From Albibacterium sp035514885 (GTDB taxonomy: Bacteria; Bacteroidota; Bacteroidia; Sphingobacteriales; Sphingobacteriaceae): DNA of 64,000 nucleotides. Positions 42,502-51,401 of the stretch are shown piece after piece. A program made the position numbers and the translations under genes. The stretch is taken from contig NZ_DATJCH010000024.1 in the NCBI RefSeq assembly GCF_035514885.1, positions 248,001 to 312,000 of the forward strand, in the 5' to 3' direction. The notes beneath the pieces were generated by a model. It worked only from the letters and a program-made list of their open reading frames with translations, was not told the origin of the DNA and searched no databases. Positions within the stretch are counted from its first letter, which is position 1. Every line of letters starts with the position of its first letter.

Positions 42502-44048
42502 AATTTCCATCTCATTACACCGATCATATAGGTGTCAATCAGACCGGTATTGACAACATCGTGAATATAGGCAATATACATATCGGGCCGCACAAGGATC
42601 ATTTTATTCTGATCCTTTTTTACCTCAAAAGCATCAAAGACCGCTTGGTTTTTAGAAGAATATGGTAAATAAAATAGCTGCATATAACGAGTGTATTTCT
42701 GCTTCATCCATTGTGCCAGAATAAAAAGAGAATTATTGCTCAAGTTTCCTAGAACCAATAAAACGAAGCCAGGCCGTTTACACCATTGAAATAAATCGGT
42801 TTCTTCCTGCTTCTTTTCATCATAAACATTAATAAAAGGTAATTTATCTCCCGCCTTAATCTTTCTTCCACGAGAATGATGTACAGATAAATTGCTCTTT
42901 TGATAGTTGGAGTCTACATCATACCAATCGCTCTTCTGTAAGAGTTTTTTTATCAAGTATTTACGCCTGTCATAAGATAAAACGGATGAACCTTTAAAAA
43001 GCTTAAAGAGCCAGCGATCTTTTTTAAAACGTGCATCGCTTATTTTTTTCCTTTCTTCCTCATAAGAACTTAGCATCGATTCTTCTTGTTTGTCCAAACA
43101 TACATTTGCAAGTTTCCAACCGATATTGTACGCATCCTGAAGGCCGCTATTAATCTCATAGCCCACAAACCCGGACTGTTTAAAGACAGCATTTCCAATT
43201 AAAAGAGATCGTTGTTTATAGCTTTCATTGGCTAAAAAGGATTGTAGAACATCGGTTCTATGCCACTCATCTGATACAACAGGAATAGAAAAGCCCATCG
43301 TTTGATCCAAAGCATCTTTAATATCCTTAAACGCCATTTCTGATGGGCTGCTTTGTGGTAAAGTGCCCACGAAATCATAGCTTCCCGAATCATTAATAGG
43401 TGTAGCAAATGCAAAGCTATTTTTCTTTAAAAACAGGTGCTGATTACGATTATGCAACTCATCTGTCCTGAGAACCAGTTGATATATAGGATGCTTAGAG
43501 GCCCAATGCTTATAAGAGATTCCTAAATTTTCTTTTATATCAAATTGTTCTTTTTCAGCAACGATTAGCCATTTGAAAATTCTATTAATAATCTCTCCAT
43601 CTTTGTTCAATTCAATTTTAACGGTGCTTGAATCTTGGTTGAAGGCCGTTAATTGTGAATTCCAGTAAATTGGACAAGCTTTGACTGCCAGATAATTTAT
43701 TAGTAACTCCTCAATTTTACGCTGTTCTATATTTAACAGAGAAGCCGACCCCGAGTCTAAAACCCATTGAGCATAGCTAATGTAATTAATAACTTCTCTT
43801 TCAACCTGGATAGTAAGTCCGTCGCACTCTAAACTTGCATGCAATAATTCTTTAGCCAAGCCCAACTGGTTGAATATTTCAAATGTTCTAGGTTGAAGAA
43901 GAATGGATGGTGATACCTTTGAAGAGGATGATTTGCTGTCGATAATCACAGGATGAATACCAAATCTCAATAATTGGGCTGCAAGAAGTAGTCCAGCCGG
44001 ACTGGCCCCAATTATTAAAACAGAATCTGTCTCACCAATAATATTCAT
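42498..44048 (-). CDS. FAD-dependent monooxygenase-like protein, atypical
   Basis: A 516-residue relative of aromatic-ring hydroxylases (PheA/TfdB/PgaE type). The FAD site is VLIIGASPAGLLLAAQL near residue 11. The region that in active members reads GDAAH, followed by PxxGxGxN, is here LLIGNAVFKQSGFVGYEINSG near residue 280: Asp is Asn and the His is absent, so ordinary flavin reduction by NADPH and hydroxylation are in doubt. A thioredoxin-like C-terminal domain may be present (about 400-516). It abuts the RsmI-like gene directly (TAAATG). Substrate unknown. Confidence 0.65.
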   Translation of the reverse strand: MNIIGETDSVLIIGASPAGLLLAAQLLRFGIHPVIIDSKSSSSKVSPSILLQPRTFEIFNQLGLAKELLHASLECDGLTIQVEREVINYISYAQWVLDSGSASLLNIEQRKIEELLINYLAVKACPIYWNSQLTAFNQDSSTVKIELNKDGEIINRIFKWLIVAEKEQFDIKENLGISYKHWASKHPIYQLVLRTDELHNRNQHLFLKKNSFAFATPINDSGSYDFVGTLPQSSPSEMAFKDIKDALDQTMGFSIPVVSDEWHRTDVLQSFLANESYKQRSLLIGNAVFKQSGFVGYEINSGLQDAYNIGWKLANVCLDKQEESMLSSYEEERKKISDARFKKDRWLFKLFKGSSVLSYDRRKYLIKKLLQKSDWYDVDSNYQKSNLSVHHSRGRKIKAGDKLPFINVYDEKKQEETDLFQWCKRPGFVLLVLGNLSNNSLFILAQWMKQKYTRYMQLFYLPYSSKNQAVFDAFEVKKDQNKMILVRPDMYIAYIHDVVNTGLIDTYMIGVMRWKF

Positions 44049-44756
44049 TTAAAATAATAAAAAGATTGCGGGAATCTTATGAAGGTCAATCTTTCTTTTC
44101 TTCCAGTCCTTTATCGATTCACTGATAATAAGTTCATCCTCTCCTGTTAAATTGCAGGCAACGCATAGCATTCTTTGATCGTTGCAGGTGTTCAATATGG
44201 TTTCCAGCATGCGATTGTTTCTGAATGGAGTTTCTATAAAGATCTGTGTTTGATGTTTTTTTAAAGCATCCTGCTCTAATTGCATTAATCTTTTTGCACG
44301 AGGCTCCTTATCTATTGGGAGGTAACCATGGAACGCAAAACTTTGTCCATTAAACCCCGATGCCATTAAACCCAACATAATAGAGCTGGGTCCTACAAGT
44401 GGAGAAACCTTTATGCCTAATTTATGAGCATGAGCAATAATGTCCGCACCGGGATCTGCAATCCCAGGACAGCCTGCCTCGCTCATTAAACCTACATCCT
44501 TGCCCGCCAAAAGACCTTTAAAGAAAACGTTGATGGAAGAACGATCTCTTTTATGTTTCCCATAGTCATGAATTGTCAGATTGCTTTGCGGTGTCTTTAA
44601 TCCGGCCTCTTTTAGGAATCTTCGTGCAGTTTTTTCATTTTCTACGATATACTCATCAATATGATTAATGGTTTCACTCAGGTATGGAGTAAAGGAAGCA
44701 GCAGCTGCTGAAGGTGCTAAAGGAACAGGTATTAAAAAAAGACGGCCTTTTTTCAT
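44049..44756 (-). CDS. RsmI-family SAM-dependent methyltransferase
   Basis: A 235-residue tetrapyrrole-methylase-fold protein related to RsmI, the 16S rRNA C1402 2'-O-methyltransferase. Visible features: SEAGCPGIADPGADII near residue 91 (the RsmI family motif), LVGPSSIMLGLMASGF near residue 124 and the C-terminal part with no HTH extension. Bacteroidota often carry this shorter form besides a longer RsmI, so whether it methylates C1402 or another target is open. It is followed without gap by the monooxygenase gene on the same strand. Confidence 0.8.
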   Translation of the reverse strand: MKKGRLFLIPVPLAPSAAAASFTPYLSETINHIDEYIVENEKTARRFLKEAGLKTPQSNLTIHDYGKHKRDRSSINVFFKGLLAGKDVGLMSEAGCPGIADPGADIIAHAHKLGIKVSPLVGPSSIMLGLMASGFNGQSFAFHGYLPIDKEPRAKRLMQLEQDALKKHQTQIFIETPFRNNRMLETILNTCNDQRMLCVACNLTGEDELIISESIKDWKKRKIDLHKIPAIFLLF

Positions 44757-44897
44757 CAGAATAAATTGTTTTCTAGTGGTGATGAAGCTTCATGAGTAAT
44801 CTTCTCATTTCGATTTGTGAATTTATCAAACACATGATGCTTTCAATAGTACAAATATGATGTTTTATCAGATAAGCAATCTATGAAAATTAAAAAA

Positions 44898-44930
44898 GAA
44901 AAAGGGAGATCGCTATAATCTCCCTTTTTC
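44898..44930. terminator. Bidirectional-type terminator hairpin
   Basis: Perfect 13-base stem GAAAAAGGGAGAT (44898-44910) / ATCTCCCTTTTTC (44918-44930) with a 7-base loop. A-rich on one side and T-rich on the other, so it can terminate transcripts from either strand; it insulates the methylase from the peroxiredoxin operon. Confidence 0.75.
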
Positions 44931-45111
44931 TAAAAAATCAACATAAAAAAATCAACAATTAAAATTTTTTGTTTTCTTAAAGCTTAACCTTTAAACACTT
45001 GACTGAAACAGATGGATTGGCTTCTAAATAGGCTTTAAGTACGTTCCCTTAACTAGTGTTAAATTTAACAAAATATCCTCTATTGTTTTAATTAAGTTTT
45101 CAACAAAAAAA

Positions 45112-45141
45112 GGGTTGTTAACAATTTAGTGTTAACAACCC
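45112..45141 (-). terminator. Intrinsic terminator of the peroxiredoxin operon
   Basis: Perfect 12-base stem GGGTTGTTAACA (45112-45123) / TGTTAACAACCC (45130-45141), loop of six. On the minus strand the stem is followed by a T run (AAAAAAA at 45105-45111 on the plus strand). It lies 25 bases after the last gene of the operon. Confidence 0.88.
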
Positions 45142-45165
45142 ACTTACTTACTTATAATCTAAAAA

Positions 45166-45426
45166 CTATTTATCGATAGATCCCAGAACGCGTTTCATAA
45201 AGCTATTTAATGCTTCTTTTTTATCCAGTCCTTCGTTTTTGATAAGCTTATCAACCTCCAATGCACCATACATATTGGAAAGAAGCTCTCCTATCACATC
45301 TAATTCTTCATCTTTTAAACCAGGAGCATCAATTATAGACTCCAATGTTTCAATGGTTTCGATTACAAAGTCTTCGTCATTATCCTCAATAAATTGAGTC
45401 AAATGCTTAATTACTGGTAATTTCAT
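45166..45426 (-). CDS. Small helical protein, DUF6952 type
   Basis: An 86-residue, acidic, all-helical protein without signal peptide or cysteine. I recognise it as a short family conserved in Bacteroidota next to thioredoxin and peroxiredoxin genes (DUF6952), with no known activity. Its start overlaps the thioredoxin stop by 20 bases, so it is translated from the same message. Repeated genomic association suggests a helper of the thiol-peroxidase system, for instance in regulating or stabilising it; this is inference. Confidence 0.78.
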   Translation of the reverse strand: MKLPVIKHLTQFIEDNDEDFVIETIETLESIIDAPGLKDEELDVIGELLSNMYGALEVDKLIKNEGLDKKEALNSFMKRVLGSIDK

Positions 45427-45721
45427 TTATCAATTGTGCTAAAGGCTCTAACTTATTCGTTTGTACTTGGTTTATCAATTTACCATCTTTAAAAGTGGCG
45501 AAAGTAGGCAGGTTATTTACATTTGCTAACTTTCTTGATTCTGGAAAATTCTCCGCATCTGCAATAATAAACTTGTAATTCTCGTTTTCAGAAGCCATCT
45601 TTTTAAATTTAGGCTTCATGATTTTGCAGTTTCCGCACCATGACGCTGAGTATTGCACAACTACAATATCATTATCATTAACTAATTCTGCTAAATTATC
45701 TTTATCTAATTCTAATATCAT
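45407..45721 (-). CDS. Thioredoxin-family protein
   Basis: A 104-residue cytoplasmic thioredoxin fold. The active site is SASWCGNCKIMKPKF near residue 25, WCGNC replacing the usual WCGPC; the cis-Pro is in VNNLPTFATF near residue 68. The altered dipeptide changes redox potential, so it may be a dedicated reductant of the peroxiredoxin encoded 12 bases upstream. It sits in the middle of the three-gene operon with the peroxiredoxin and the DUF6952 protein. Confidence 0.9.
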   Translation of the reverse strand: MILELDKDNLAELVNDNDIVVVQYSASWCGNCKIMKPKFKKMASENENYKFIIADAENFPESRKLANVNNLPTFATFKDGKLINQVQTNKLEPLAQLINEITSN

Positions 45722-45732
45722 CTTTTTATTTT

Positions 45733-46371
<639 letters not shown>

Positions 46372-46408
46372 AATTTTATTTTCTTTTTATTGTTCTTTTT
46401 TGATGGTG

Positions 46409-46416
46409 CAAATATA
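46409..46416 (-). promoter_or_regulatory. Candidate -7 box of the peroxiredoxin operon
   Basis: On the minus strand TATATTTG, a full match to TAnnTTTG, 38 bases upstream of the peroxiredoxin ATG. A TTTG (46434-46431) lies upstream with a 14-base spacer. Confidence 0.45.
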
Positions 46417-46570
46417 CTGAAAGCGCCTCTCAAAAGCTATCTTTTATATTGATACCTTATAGGTATAATCTATAGTGACAGTGGGATGATATTGTTAAAA
46501 ACAATACTTGTCTTTATTCTGTGAATTTACAAATATTTACAAATAATCATGGAAATATTATTCGAAATCG

Positions 46571-46578
46571 TACTTTTG
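46571..46578 (+). promoter_or_regulatory. -7 box of the tRNA-Arg gene
   Basis: TACTTTTG fits TAnnTTTG and ends eight bases before the tRNA 5' end, as expected for a stable RNA promoter with a short 5' leader. Confidence 0.5.
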
Positions 46579-46586
46579 CGAACTAT

Positions 46587-46658
46587 GGCCTCGTAGTTCA
46601 ACGGATAGAATAGAAGTTTCCTAAACTTTAGATATGAGTTCGATTCTCGTCGAGGCCA
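46587..46658 (+). tRNA. tRNA-Arg (anticodon CCT)
   Basis: The sequence folds as a 72-base tRNA: acceptor stem GGCCTCG / CGAGGCC perfect over seven pairs, D arm GTTC/GAAT, anticodon stem GAAGT/ACTTT with loop TTCCTAA (anticodon CCT at 46620-46622), short variable loop AGAT, T arm ATGAG/CTCGT with TTCGATT loop, and discriminator A. The 3' CCA is not encoded; it would be added by the CCA enzyme. It decodes AGG. Confidence 0.93.
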
Positions 46659-47019
46659 CAAGTAAATTACAATTACCACAGATGACATTTAAAAAAGGGA
46701 AAGGAGTTTTTAAATTCTTTTCCTTTTTTATTAAAAAGGATTTAAAATCCTATGGATACGAAATAATTGAATTTCAATAAACCTTAAACTCTGCCTTTTT
46801 GATATAACCACCTATTACGGTCCATTTAGTCTAAAGCCAGTGAATGCTATAGCAGAATTTTTAAGTTAAATATCATTGCGTAAAAAGTACAGATTAGGTT
46901 TGGGAATATGGATTTAGTATTTTACTTTTAGTATGTTAAATATACAGAATAGTACCTGGTGCTGTTATGCTAATACTTAACCAGAATCAATCAATTTTAC
47001 AACTTATAAAACAACTATT
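46659..47019. other. Gap downstream of the tRNA gene
   Basis: Apart from the tRNA terminator at 46692-46730, no gene or clear repeat is visible. A short palindrome AGGATTTAAAATCCT occurs near 46738. No integrase or attachment-site copy of the tRNA 3' end was seen. Confidence 0.5.
46692..46730 (+). terminator. Terminator of tRNA-Arg
   Basis: Hairpin AAAAAAGGGAAAG / CTTTTCCTTTTTT (one G-T pair) around an AT-rich loop, 34 bases after the tRNA, with the right arm itself ending in a six-T run. Confidence 0.7.
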
Positions 47020-47409
47020 ATGAAAAAGCTAAGCTTACTATTCGCCATCGTTATGGGGTTATTTATAACCTTGGATACGAGTGCTCAAACTACTGCCGAT
47101 ACCTTTGAAGGTAAATGGAAAGTAACCATTTTCGATACGCCTAGTGGTGATGCTCAATTGACTTTTGTATTTGAGAAAAAAGAAGGAAAATTAAGCGGTG
47201 TGGTCTTGGATCCGAATGGTGTGGAAATGTCTAAAGTTACCGAAATTGCTTTAGTTGAGAATGATAAGAGGCTTTATGGCAATTTCGTTGCAGAAAGTTA
47301 TGATCTTAACATTATGCTTGATCTTGTGGATAGTGATCACGTTAAAGGTAATGTAATGGATATGTTCGATGCGAGTGGGGTTCGTATCAAAGCAGAGTCA
47401 GTTATGTAA
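47020..47409 (+). CDS. Small secreted beta-rich protein, unknown function
   Basis: A 129-residue protein with a signal peptide ending TSAQT. The mature part has alternating beta-strand patterns (FEGKWKVTIFDTPSGDAQLTF, GKLSGVVLDPNG, RLYGNFVAESYDLNIMLD), resembling small lipocalin-like or calycin-type exported proteins in Bacteroidota that begin with GxW. No catalytic residues are evident. It is a single gene with a convergent neighbour and its own strong terminator. Confidence 0.65.
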   Translation: MKKLSLLFAIVMGLFITLDTSAQTTADTFEGKWKVTIFDTPSGDAQLTFVFEKKEGKLSGVVLDPNGVEMSKVTEIALVENDKRLYGNFVAESYDLNIMLDLVDSDHVKGNVMDMFDASGVRIKAESVM

Positions 47410-47429
47410 AAGGGGAAGATCAATAAATA

Positions 47430-47465
47430 AAAAAGGGAAAGATGTAAAACATCTTTCCCTTTTTT
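47430..47465. terminator. Bidirectional terminator
   Basis: Stem AAAAGGGAAAGATG (47431-47444) / CATCTTTCCCTTTT (47450-47463) with loop TAAAA, flanked by A and T runs. It separates the convergent secreted-protein and cytochrome genes and can serve both. Confidence 0.88.
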
Positions 47466-47507
47466 AATGGAATGAATTTCATTCCTATTCTTAATTAGAT
47501 TTTGTTG

Positions 47508-47927
47508 TTAAAGTGCGAGTGTTTGCGGTTTTTCTTTTCCATTATGGCAAGTATTACATGAGATAGCAAGCATCGCTCCATCCATTCCTGGTTCATGAAA
47601 GTACTTTTTATTAATTTTTGCTGTCATCTTCATCATCTTTCTGGCCATTAATTTCTCTGGTTTTTCGTCACTGGCGAAATCAAGTTTCTTCGGATCATCA
47701 GCTCGTGAAGCATGGCAAAATCCACATTTGACACCTAAGGCAACTTTAAACCCATCCATCACTTCATCAATTTCGTCTTTGGTAATGTTCTTTGGAAGAA
47801 CCTTCAGGTTTTGGGCTTTAAATTCCGGGTGTGGCTGTTGAGGTTCAGGTTGTTGAGGCATAAATGCGCTTAACATCAAGCCAATTGCAACAACGAATAA
47901 TAGGATTAGGGAGGTTCTATATTTCAT
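47508..47927 (-). CDS. Exported di-heme c-type cytochrome
   Basis: A 139-residue cytochrome with an N-terminal signal-anchor (about residues 6-24) and two heme-binding sites, CGFCH near residue 66 and CNTCH near residue 127, at opposite ends of a helix ARKMMKMTAKINKKYF that supplies Met ligands. The arrangement resembles one half of the tetraheme subunit of photosynthetic reaction centres (PF02276 type), a common annotation for such small cytochromes in Bacteroidota. It would carry electrons in the periplasm; the partner is not in the neighbourhood. Confidence 0.82.
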   Translation of the reverse strand: MKYRTSLILLFVVAIGLMLSAFMPQQPEPQQPHPEFKAQNLKVLPKNITKDEIDEVMDGFKVALGVKCGFCHASRADDPKKLDFASDEKPEKLMARKMMKMTAKINKKYFHEPGMDGAMLAISCNTCHNGKEKPQTLAL

Positions 47928-48242
47928 AATTCGTCATAATTAAGTAAATTTTATTACTAATGTATAGATAATAGTAGTAAAAAGTATAATGCCGTCTGTA
48001 ATTTTTTAATAGTAAAAACTTAAATATCTAGCAGTATAAGAACCTTACCTTTTTAGTCTGATTTCCATTAATATTGAACTAGCAACTGTACAATAGCTCA
48101 AAGGATTTTCTTCGGACGTGGTAGGGACCTTCTTCGGACTTCCTAGGGGCAAATGCCTTTAAAGTCCGAAGAAGGTCCCTGCTATATTTTTAGAATATCC
48201 TAATTATACTCTAACGAATTAGAATGATCAGTTGGGCTATTC
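47928..48242. other. Gap with a REP-like inverted repeat
   Basis: No gene is visible. The stretch contains the inverted/tandem repeat at 48108-48180, described separately. Confidence 0.5.
48108..48180. repeat. REP-like hairpin with tandem TTCTTCGGAC units
   Basis: A perfect 19-base inverted repeat, AGGGACCTTCTTCGGACTT (48123-48141) and its complement (48162-48180), encloses a 20-base loop containing the small stem GGCAAATGCC. A further direct copy of TTCTTCGGAC lies 22 bases upstream (48108-48117 versus 48130-48139). There is no T run, so it is not a simple terminator. The structure suits a dispersed palindromic repeat. Confidence 0.7.
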
Positions 48243-49463
48243 TTATTCGTATCTGAGTGCTTCAATTGGATCCAGTCCGGAAGCTTTTAATGCTGGGTAG
48301 TAGCCGAAAAATATTCCGGTTAAAGCGCAAACAAAAAAGGAGATAATGATGGAAGAATCTGAGATCGCCGCAGGCCAGCTTAATAAAGATGAAATAATCA
48401 ATGATGCTGATACACCAAGAGCCACGCCTATTACTCCTCCGGTGATACTGATCATGATTGCTTCAATTAGAAATTGAAGAAGTATATCGACACCTCTTGC
48501 TCCGATAGACATTCTTAATCCGATTTCACGGGTTCTTTCAGTTACCGAAACATACATGATATTCATAATTCCGATACCACCTATCACCAGGGAAATTCCA
48601 GCTACTGCAGTTAATAAAGTTGTCAGCATACTGCTTATTGAGTTCAGGGTTGACATCAGTTCTTCCTGAGTTCTTATTTGGAAGTCATCTTCCTGATCAA
48701 CTCTTAGTCGGTGAGTGACACGAAGTACATTTGTAGCATCGTTTACTGCAGCTATCGAAGCATCCTCACTTATTGCAGAAGCATATATGCTACTAAAGTA
48801 AATAGAAGAAAGCAGTCTCTTTTGTACGGTAGTGTAAGGAGACAGAATAATATCATCCTGATCTTGTCCGAAATTGCTTTGTCCTTTTGAGGCAAGTGTT
48901 CCGATTACCTGCATCGGAATTTTGTTGAAACGAATGATCTTTCCTATGGGATTTTCTCCATTGGGAAACAGATTATCTACTACCGTTTGTCCCAATAAAC
49001 ACACTTTGGCTGATGATTTTACATCTTCTTCTGAAAATGGAATGCCGTCCTTTATCTCGAGTTTACGAATATCGAGGTATTCAGGGCTTACACCTTGTAT
49101 ACTTGTAGGCCAATTGGATGCACCGTTAATAGCCTGACCACTTGCTGATGCCAGAGGGGATATTTTATCAATATTTGGTGCATCTTTTTCCAATGCTTCA
49201 ACATCTGCAATTGTTAAGTTTTTAAGGTTGCTTCCCATCATGGTAGCACCTCCTGGTTCATTACTATAGGGTGTAATGGTGATCATATTAGAACCCATAC
49301 TGGATAGAGATTCATTGATACTAAGCTTAGAGCCTTCTCCAATAGACATCATTGTTATTACAGCTGCTACACCAATGATTATACCTAACATGGTAAGCAA
49401 TGCTCGCAGCTTGTTGCGTTGCAATGCTCTGATCGCTAGTCTTATAAGGTTTGTTATTTTCAT
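48243..49463 (-). CDS. MacB-like ABC transporter permease
   Basis: A 406-residue type VII ABC permease: one N-terminal membrane helix (about 18-42, LRALLTMLGIIIGVAAVITM), a large MacB periplasmic core domain (about 45-240) and three C-terminal helices of the FtsX domain (from about residue 285). In MacB these are fused to the ATPase, here the ATPase is a separate gene eleven bases upstream. Together with the adaptor and TolC genes it forms a tripartite mechanotransmission efflux pump for peptides, macrolides, siderophores or similar compounds; the substrate is unknown. Confidence 0.92.
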   Translation of the reverse strand: MKITNLIRLAIRALQRNKLRALLTMLGIIIGVAAVITMMSIGEGSKLSINESLSSMGSNMITITPYSNEPGGATMMGSNLKNLTIADVEALEKDAPNIDKISPLASASGQAINGASNWPTSIQGVSPEYLDIRKLEIKDGIPFSEEDVKSSAKVCLLGQTVVDNLFPNGENPIGKIIRFNKIPMQVIGTLASKGQSNFGQDQDDIILSPYTTVQKRLLSSIYFSSIYASAISEDASIAAVNDATNVLRVTHRLRVDQEDDFQIRTQEELMSTLNSISSMLTTLLTAVAGISLVIGGIGIMNIMYVSVTERTREIGLRMSIGARGVDILLQFLIEAIMISITGGVIGVALGVSASLIISSLLSWPAAISDSSIIISFFVCALTGIFFGYYPALKASGLDPIEALRYE

Positions 49464-49473
49464 GATAAATTAA

Positions 49474-50220
49474 TTAATAGTCATCGGTTACAGGCAGAGA
49501 AACTAAAGCTTCTTTTGCAGAACGGTGGTTCATATTTTGAATATCCTTTTGTACTTTACCATCTTTTAGCATCACTGTTCGGCTGGTAAAAGATGCTATA
49601 TCAGGTTCGTGTGTAACGAATACGATTGTTTTTCCCTGCTGATTGAGTTCCTGCATTAAAGTCATGATTTCATAAGAAGTACGTGTATCTAAGTTCCCGG
49701 TTGCTTCATCTGCAAGTATCATTACTGGCTCATTTACCAGCGCGCGGGCAATGGCTACCCGCTGCTGCTGGCCACCCGATAGTTGATTGGGTGTATGGTC
49801 TAACCGATCTCCTAGTTTTACAGCTTCAAGAGAAGCAATTGCTCTTTCTCTTCTCTCCTTGGTGCTGATTGAAGAATTATAAAGTAAGGGTAATTCAACA
49901 TTTTCAAGTGCCGAGGTTCTGGGTAATAGATTATATGCTTGAAAAACGAAACCAATCTTTGTATTTCTGAGTTTGGCGAGTTCATCTCTTGATAGGTCTT
50001 TTACGTTTACATCATCCAGCAAATAAATCCCATTGGAAGGTTTATCCAGGCAACCTAATATATTCAGAAGTGTTGTTTTGCCTGAGCCGCTACTTCCCAT
50101 AATGGTTACAAATTCTCCGGCATTTACATCAAAAGAAACACCTTTTAACGCCCTTACTGTTTCGCTTCCCATGGTAAACTCTCTTTTTACATCGTGGATT
50201 TCTAAGATCTTCTTGCTCAT
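49474..50220 (-). CDS. ABC transporter ATP-binding protein (MacB/LolD type)
   Basis: A 248-residue ATPase with Walker A GSSGSGKTTLLNILG near residue 44, signature LSGGQQQRVAIARAL near residue 147, Walker B MILADEATGNLD and the H-loop TH. It belongs to the LolD/MacB group that powers type VII ABC systems rather than import systems. It overlaps the adaptor gene by four bases, and the permease follows eleven bases later, so one complex is encoded. Confidence 0.94.
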   Translation of the reverse strand: MSKKILEIHDVKREFTMGSETVRALKGVSFDVNAGEFVTIMGSSGSGKTTLLNILGCLDKPSNGIYLLDDVNVKDLSRDELAKLRNTKIGFVFQAYNLLPRTSALENVELPLLYNSSISTKERRERAIASLEAVKLGDRLDHTPNQLSGGQQQRVAIARALVNEPVMILADEATGNLDTRTSYEIMTLMQELNQQGKTIVFVTHEPDIASFTSRTVMLKDGKVQKDIQNMNHRSAKEALVSLPVTDDY

Positions 50221-51398
50221 TTTCTTGCTGGTCTTTTAGGTAAGAATGGACTGGAGGCAGCTCCTTGAAAAGCTGCTACCTGATTCTGTGTTCCGGTAGC
50301 GATTACATCATTGGGTGTCAGTCCACTTATAACTTCTACCTGGGTATTGTTATTCAGGCCAGTTTTTATCTTTTTTTGAACAATTTTATTGCCTTCAACT
50401 ACCCAAACGGTTCCTTCTCCTGCCGAAGGTGGATTACTTTCTGCATTTGCTATTGGAATGAGTTGATATTGGCTTGCAAGTGCAGCATCTGGTTGGTAAT
50501 TTAATGCCTTAGCTGAAACCAGTGTAGCTCCTTCTATCTCTTTTGTATAGATAACGATACTGGCCGTCATTCCTGGTTTGAGTTTCTGATCATCGTTAGG
50601 TGCATCTATTAAGGTAGAGTAAGTAACAACATTGGAAGAAATTGACGGTTGTAAACGGATGTCTTTTACTGTACCATTGAAGGTGTCTTCAACAAAAGCG
50701 TCGACTGTAAAAGTTGAGCGTTGGCCTTTTTCAATTGCACCAATATCAGCTTCATCAACCTTGGCTACTACCTGCATTTTTGTAATATCTTTTGCAATGG
50801 TAAAGATGGTTGGTGTATTGAAGCTTGCAGCCACCGTTTGTCCGATATTAACACTTCTTCCAAGAACCACACCATCTATGGGTGAGTATATACTCGTGAA
50901 AGAAAGATTTCTTTGTGCAGACCTTAACTGCGCTTCAGCATTTGTTACAGAGGTTTTAGCTACCTGGTAATTATTGAGTGCGAGTTCGTATTCAGCTTTG
51001 CTGATAGATCCTGAATCAAATAGTTTTTGCTGACGTGCAAAGGTTGTTGATTGATAGTTTTCGTTACTCTTTGCCTGTGCTAAATTTGCGTTGGCCTTGT
51101 CTACATCGGCTTGTATCAGTGTTTTATCAAGTTCAGCTAATAGCTGGCCCTTTTTAACCGTTGAATTAAAGTCGGCATATAAAGCGGCGATTGTACCTGA
51201 GACCTGCGTACCTACACTTACAGTATCTACTGGTTGTATGGTTCCGGTTGCCGTTACGCTGGTGGAGATTTCTCCTATTGTTGGTTTTTCAGTAGAAAGT
51301 GTAAGCTGCTGCTCGGTAGTTCTAAGAAAAAAGTACCAGATTAGTCCAATGAAGACTATAATCAAGATAAGAATGGTGATGATTTTTTTTGGTTTCAT
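50217..51398 (-). CDS. MacA-like periplasmic adaptor protein
   Basis: A 393-residue membrane-fusion protein with an N-terminal membrane anchor (about 6-24), a lipoyl-like half-motif around VGTQVSGTIAALYADFN, a coiled-coil hairpin (about 95-160, AQAKSNENYQSTTFARQQKLFDSG...), the second lipoyl half (YSPIDGVVLGRSV) and a beta-barrel domain. It bridges the inner membrane ABC permease and the outer membrane TolC-type channel encoded next to it. It overlaps the ATPase gene by four bases. Confidence 0.93.
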   Translation of the reverse strand: MKPKKIITILILIIVFIGLIWYFFLRTTEQQLTLSTEKPTIGEISTSVTATGTIQPVDTVSVGTQVSGTIAALYADFNSTVKKGQLLAELDKTLIQADVDKANANLAQAKSNENYQSTTFARQQKLFDSGSISKAEYELALNNYQVAKTSVTNAEAQLRSAQRNLSFTSIYSPIDGVVLGRSVNIGQTVAASFNTPTIFTIAKDITKMQVVAKVDEADIGAIEKGQRSTFTVDAFVEDTFNGTVKDIRLQPSISSNVVTYSTLIDAPNDDQKLKPGMTASIVIYTKEIEGATLVSAKALNYQPDAALASQYQLIPIANAESNPPSAGEGTVWVVEGNKIVQKKIKTGLNNNTQVEVISGLTPNDVIATGTQNQVAAFQGAASSPFLPKRPARK

Positions 51399-51401
51399 GA
51401 T

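Larger units (their letters stand above)
44757..45165. other. Gap with two terminators and no gene
   Basis: No coding frame is convincing. The stretch holds two long perfect hairpins, described separately, and otherwise AT-rich sequence without repeats. Confidence 0.5.

Noticed and set aside
46587..47019. tRNA-Arg as an integration site
   Set aside because: No integrase gene and no downstream copy of the tRNA 3' end was seen.
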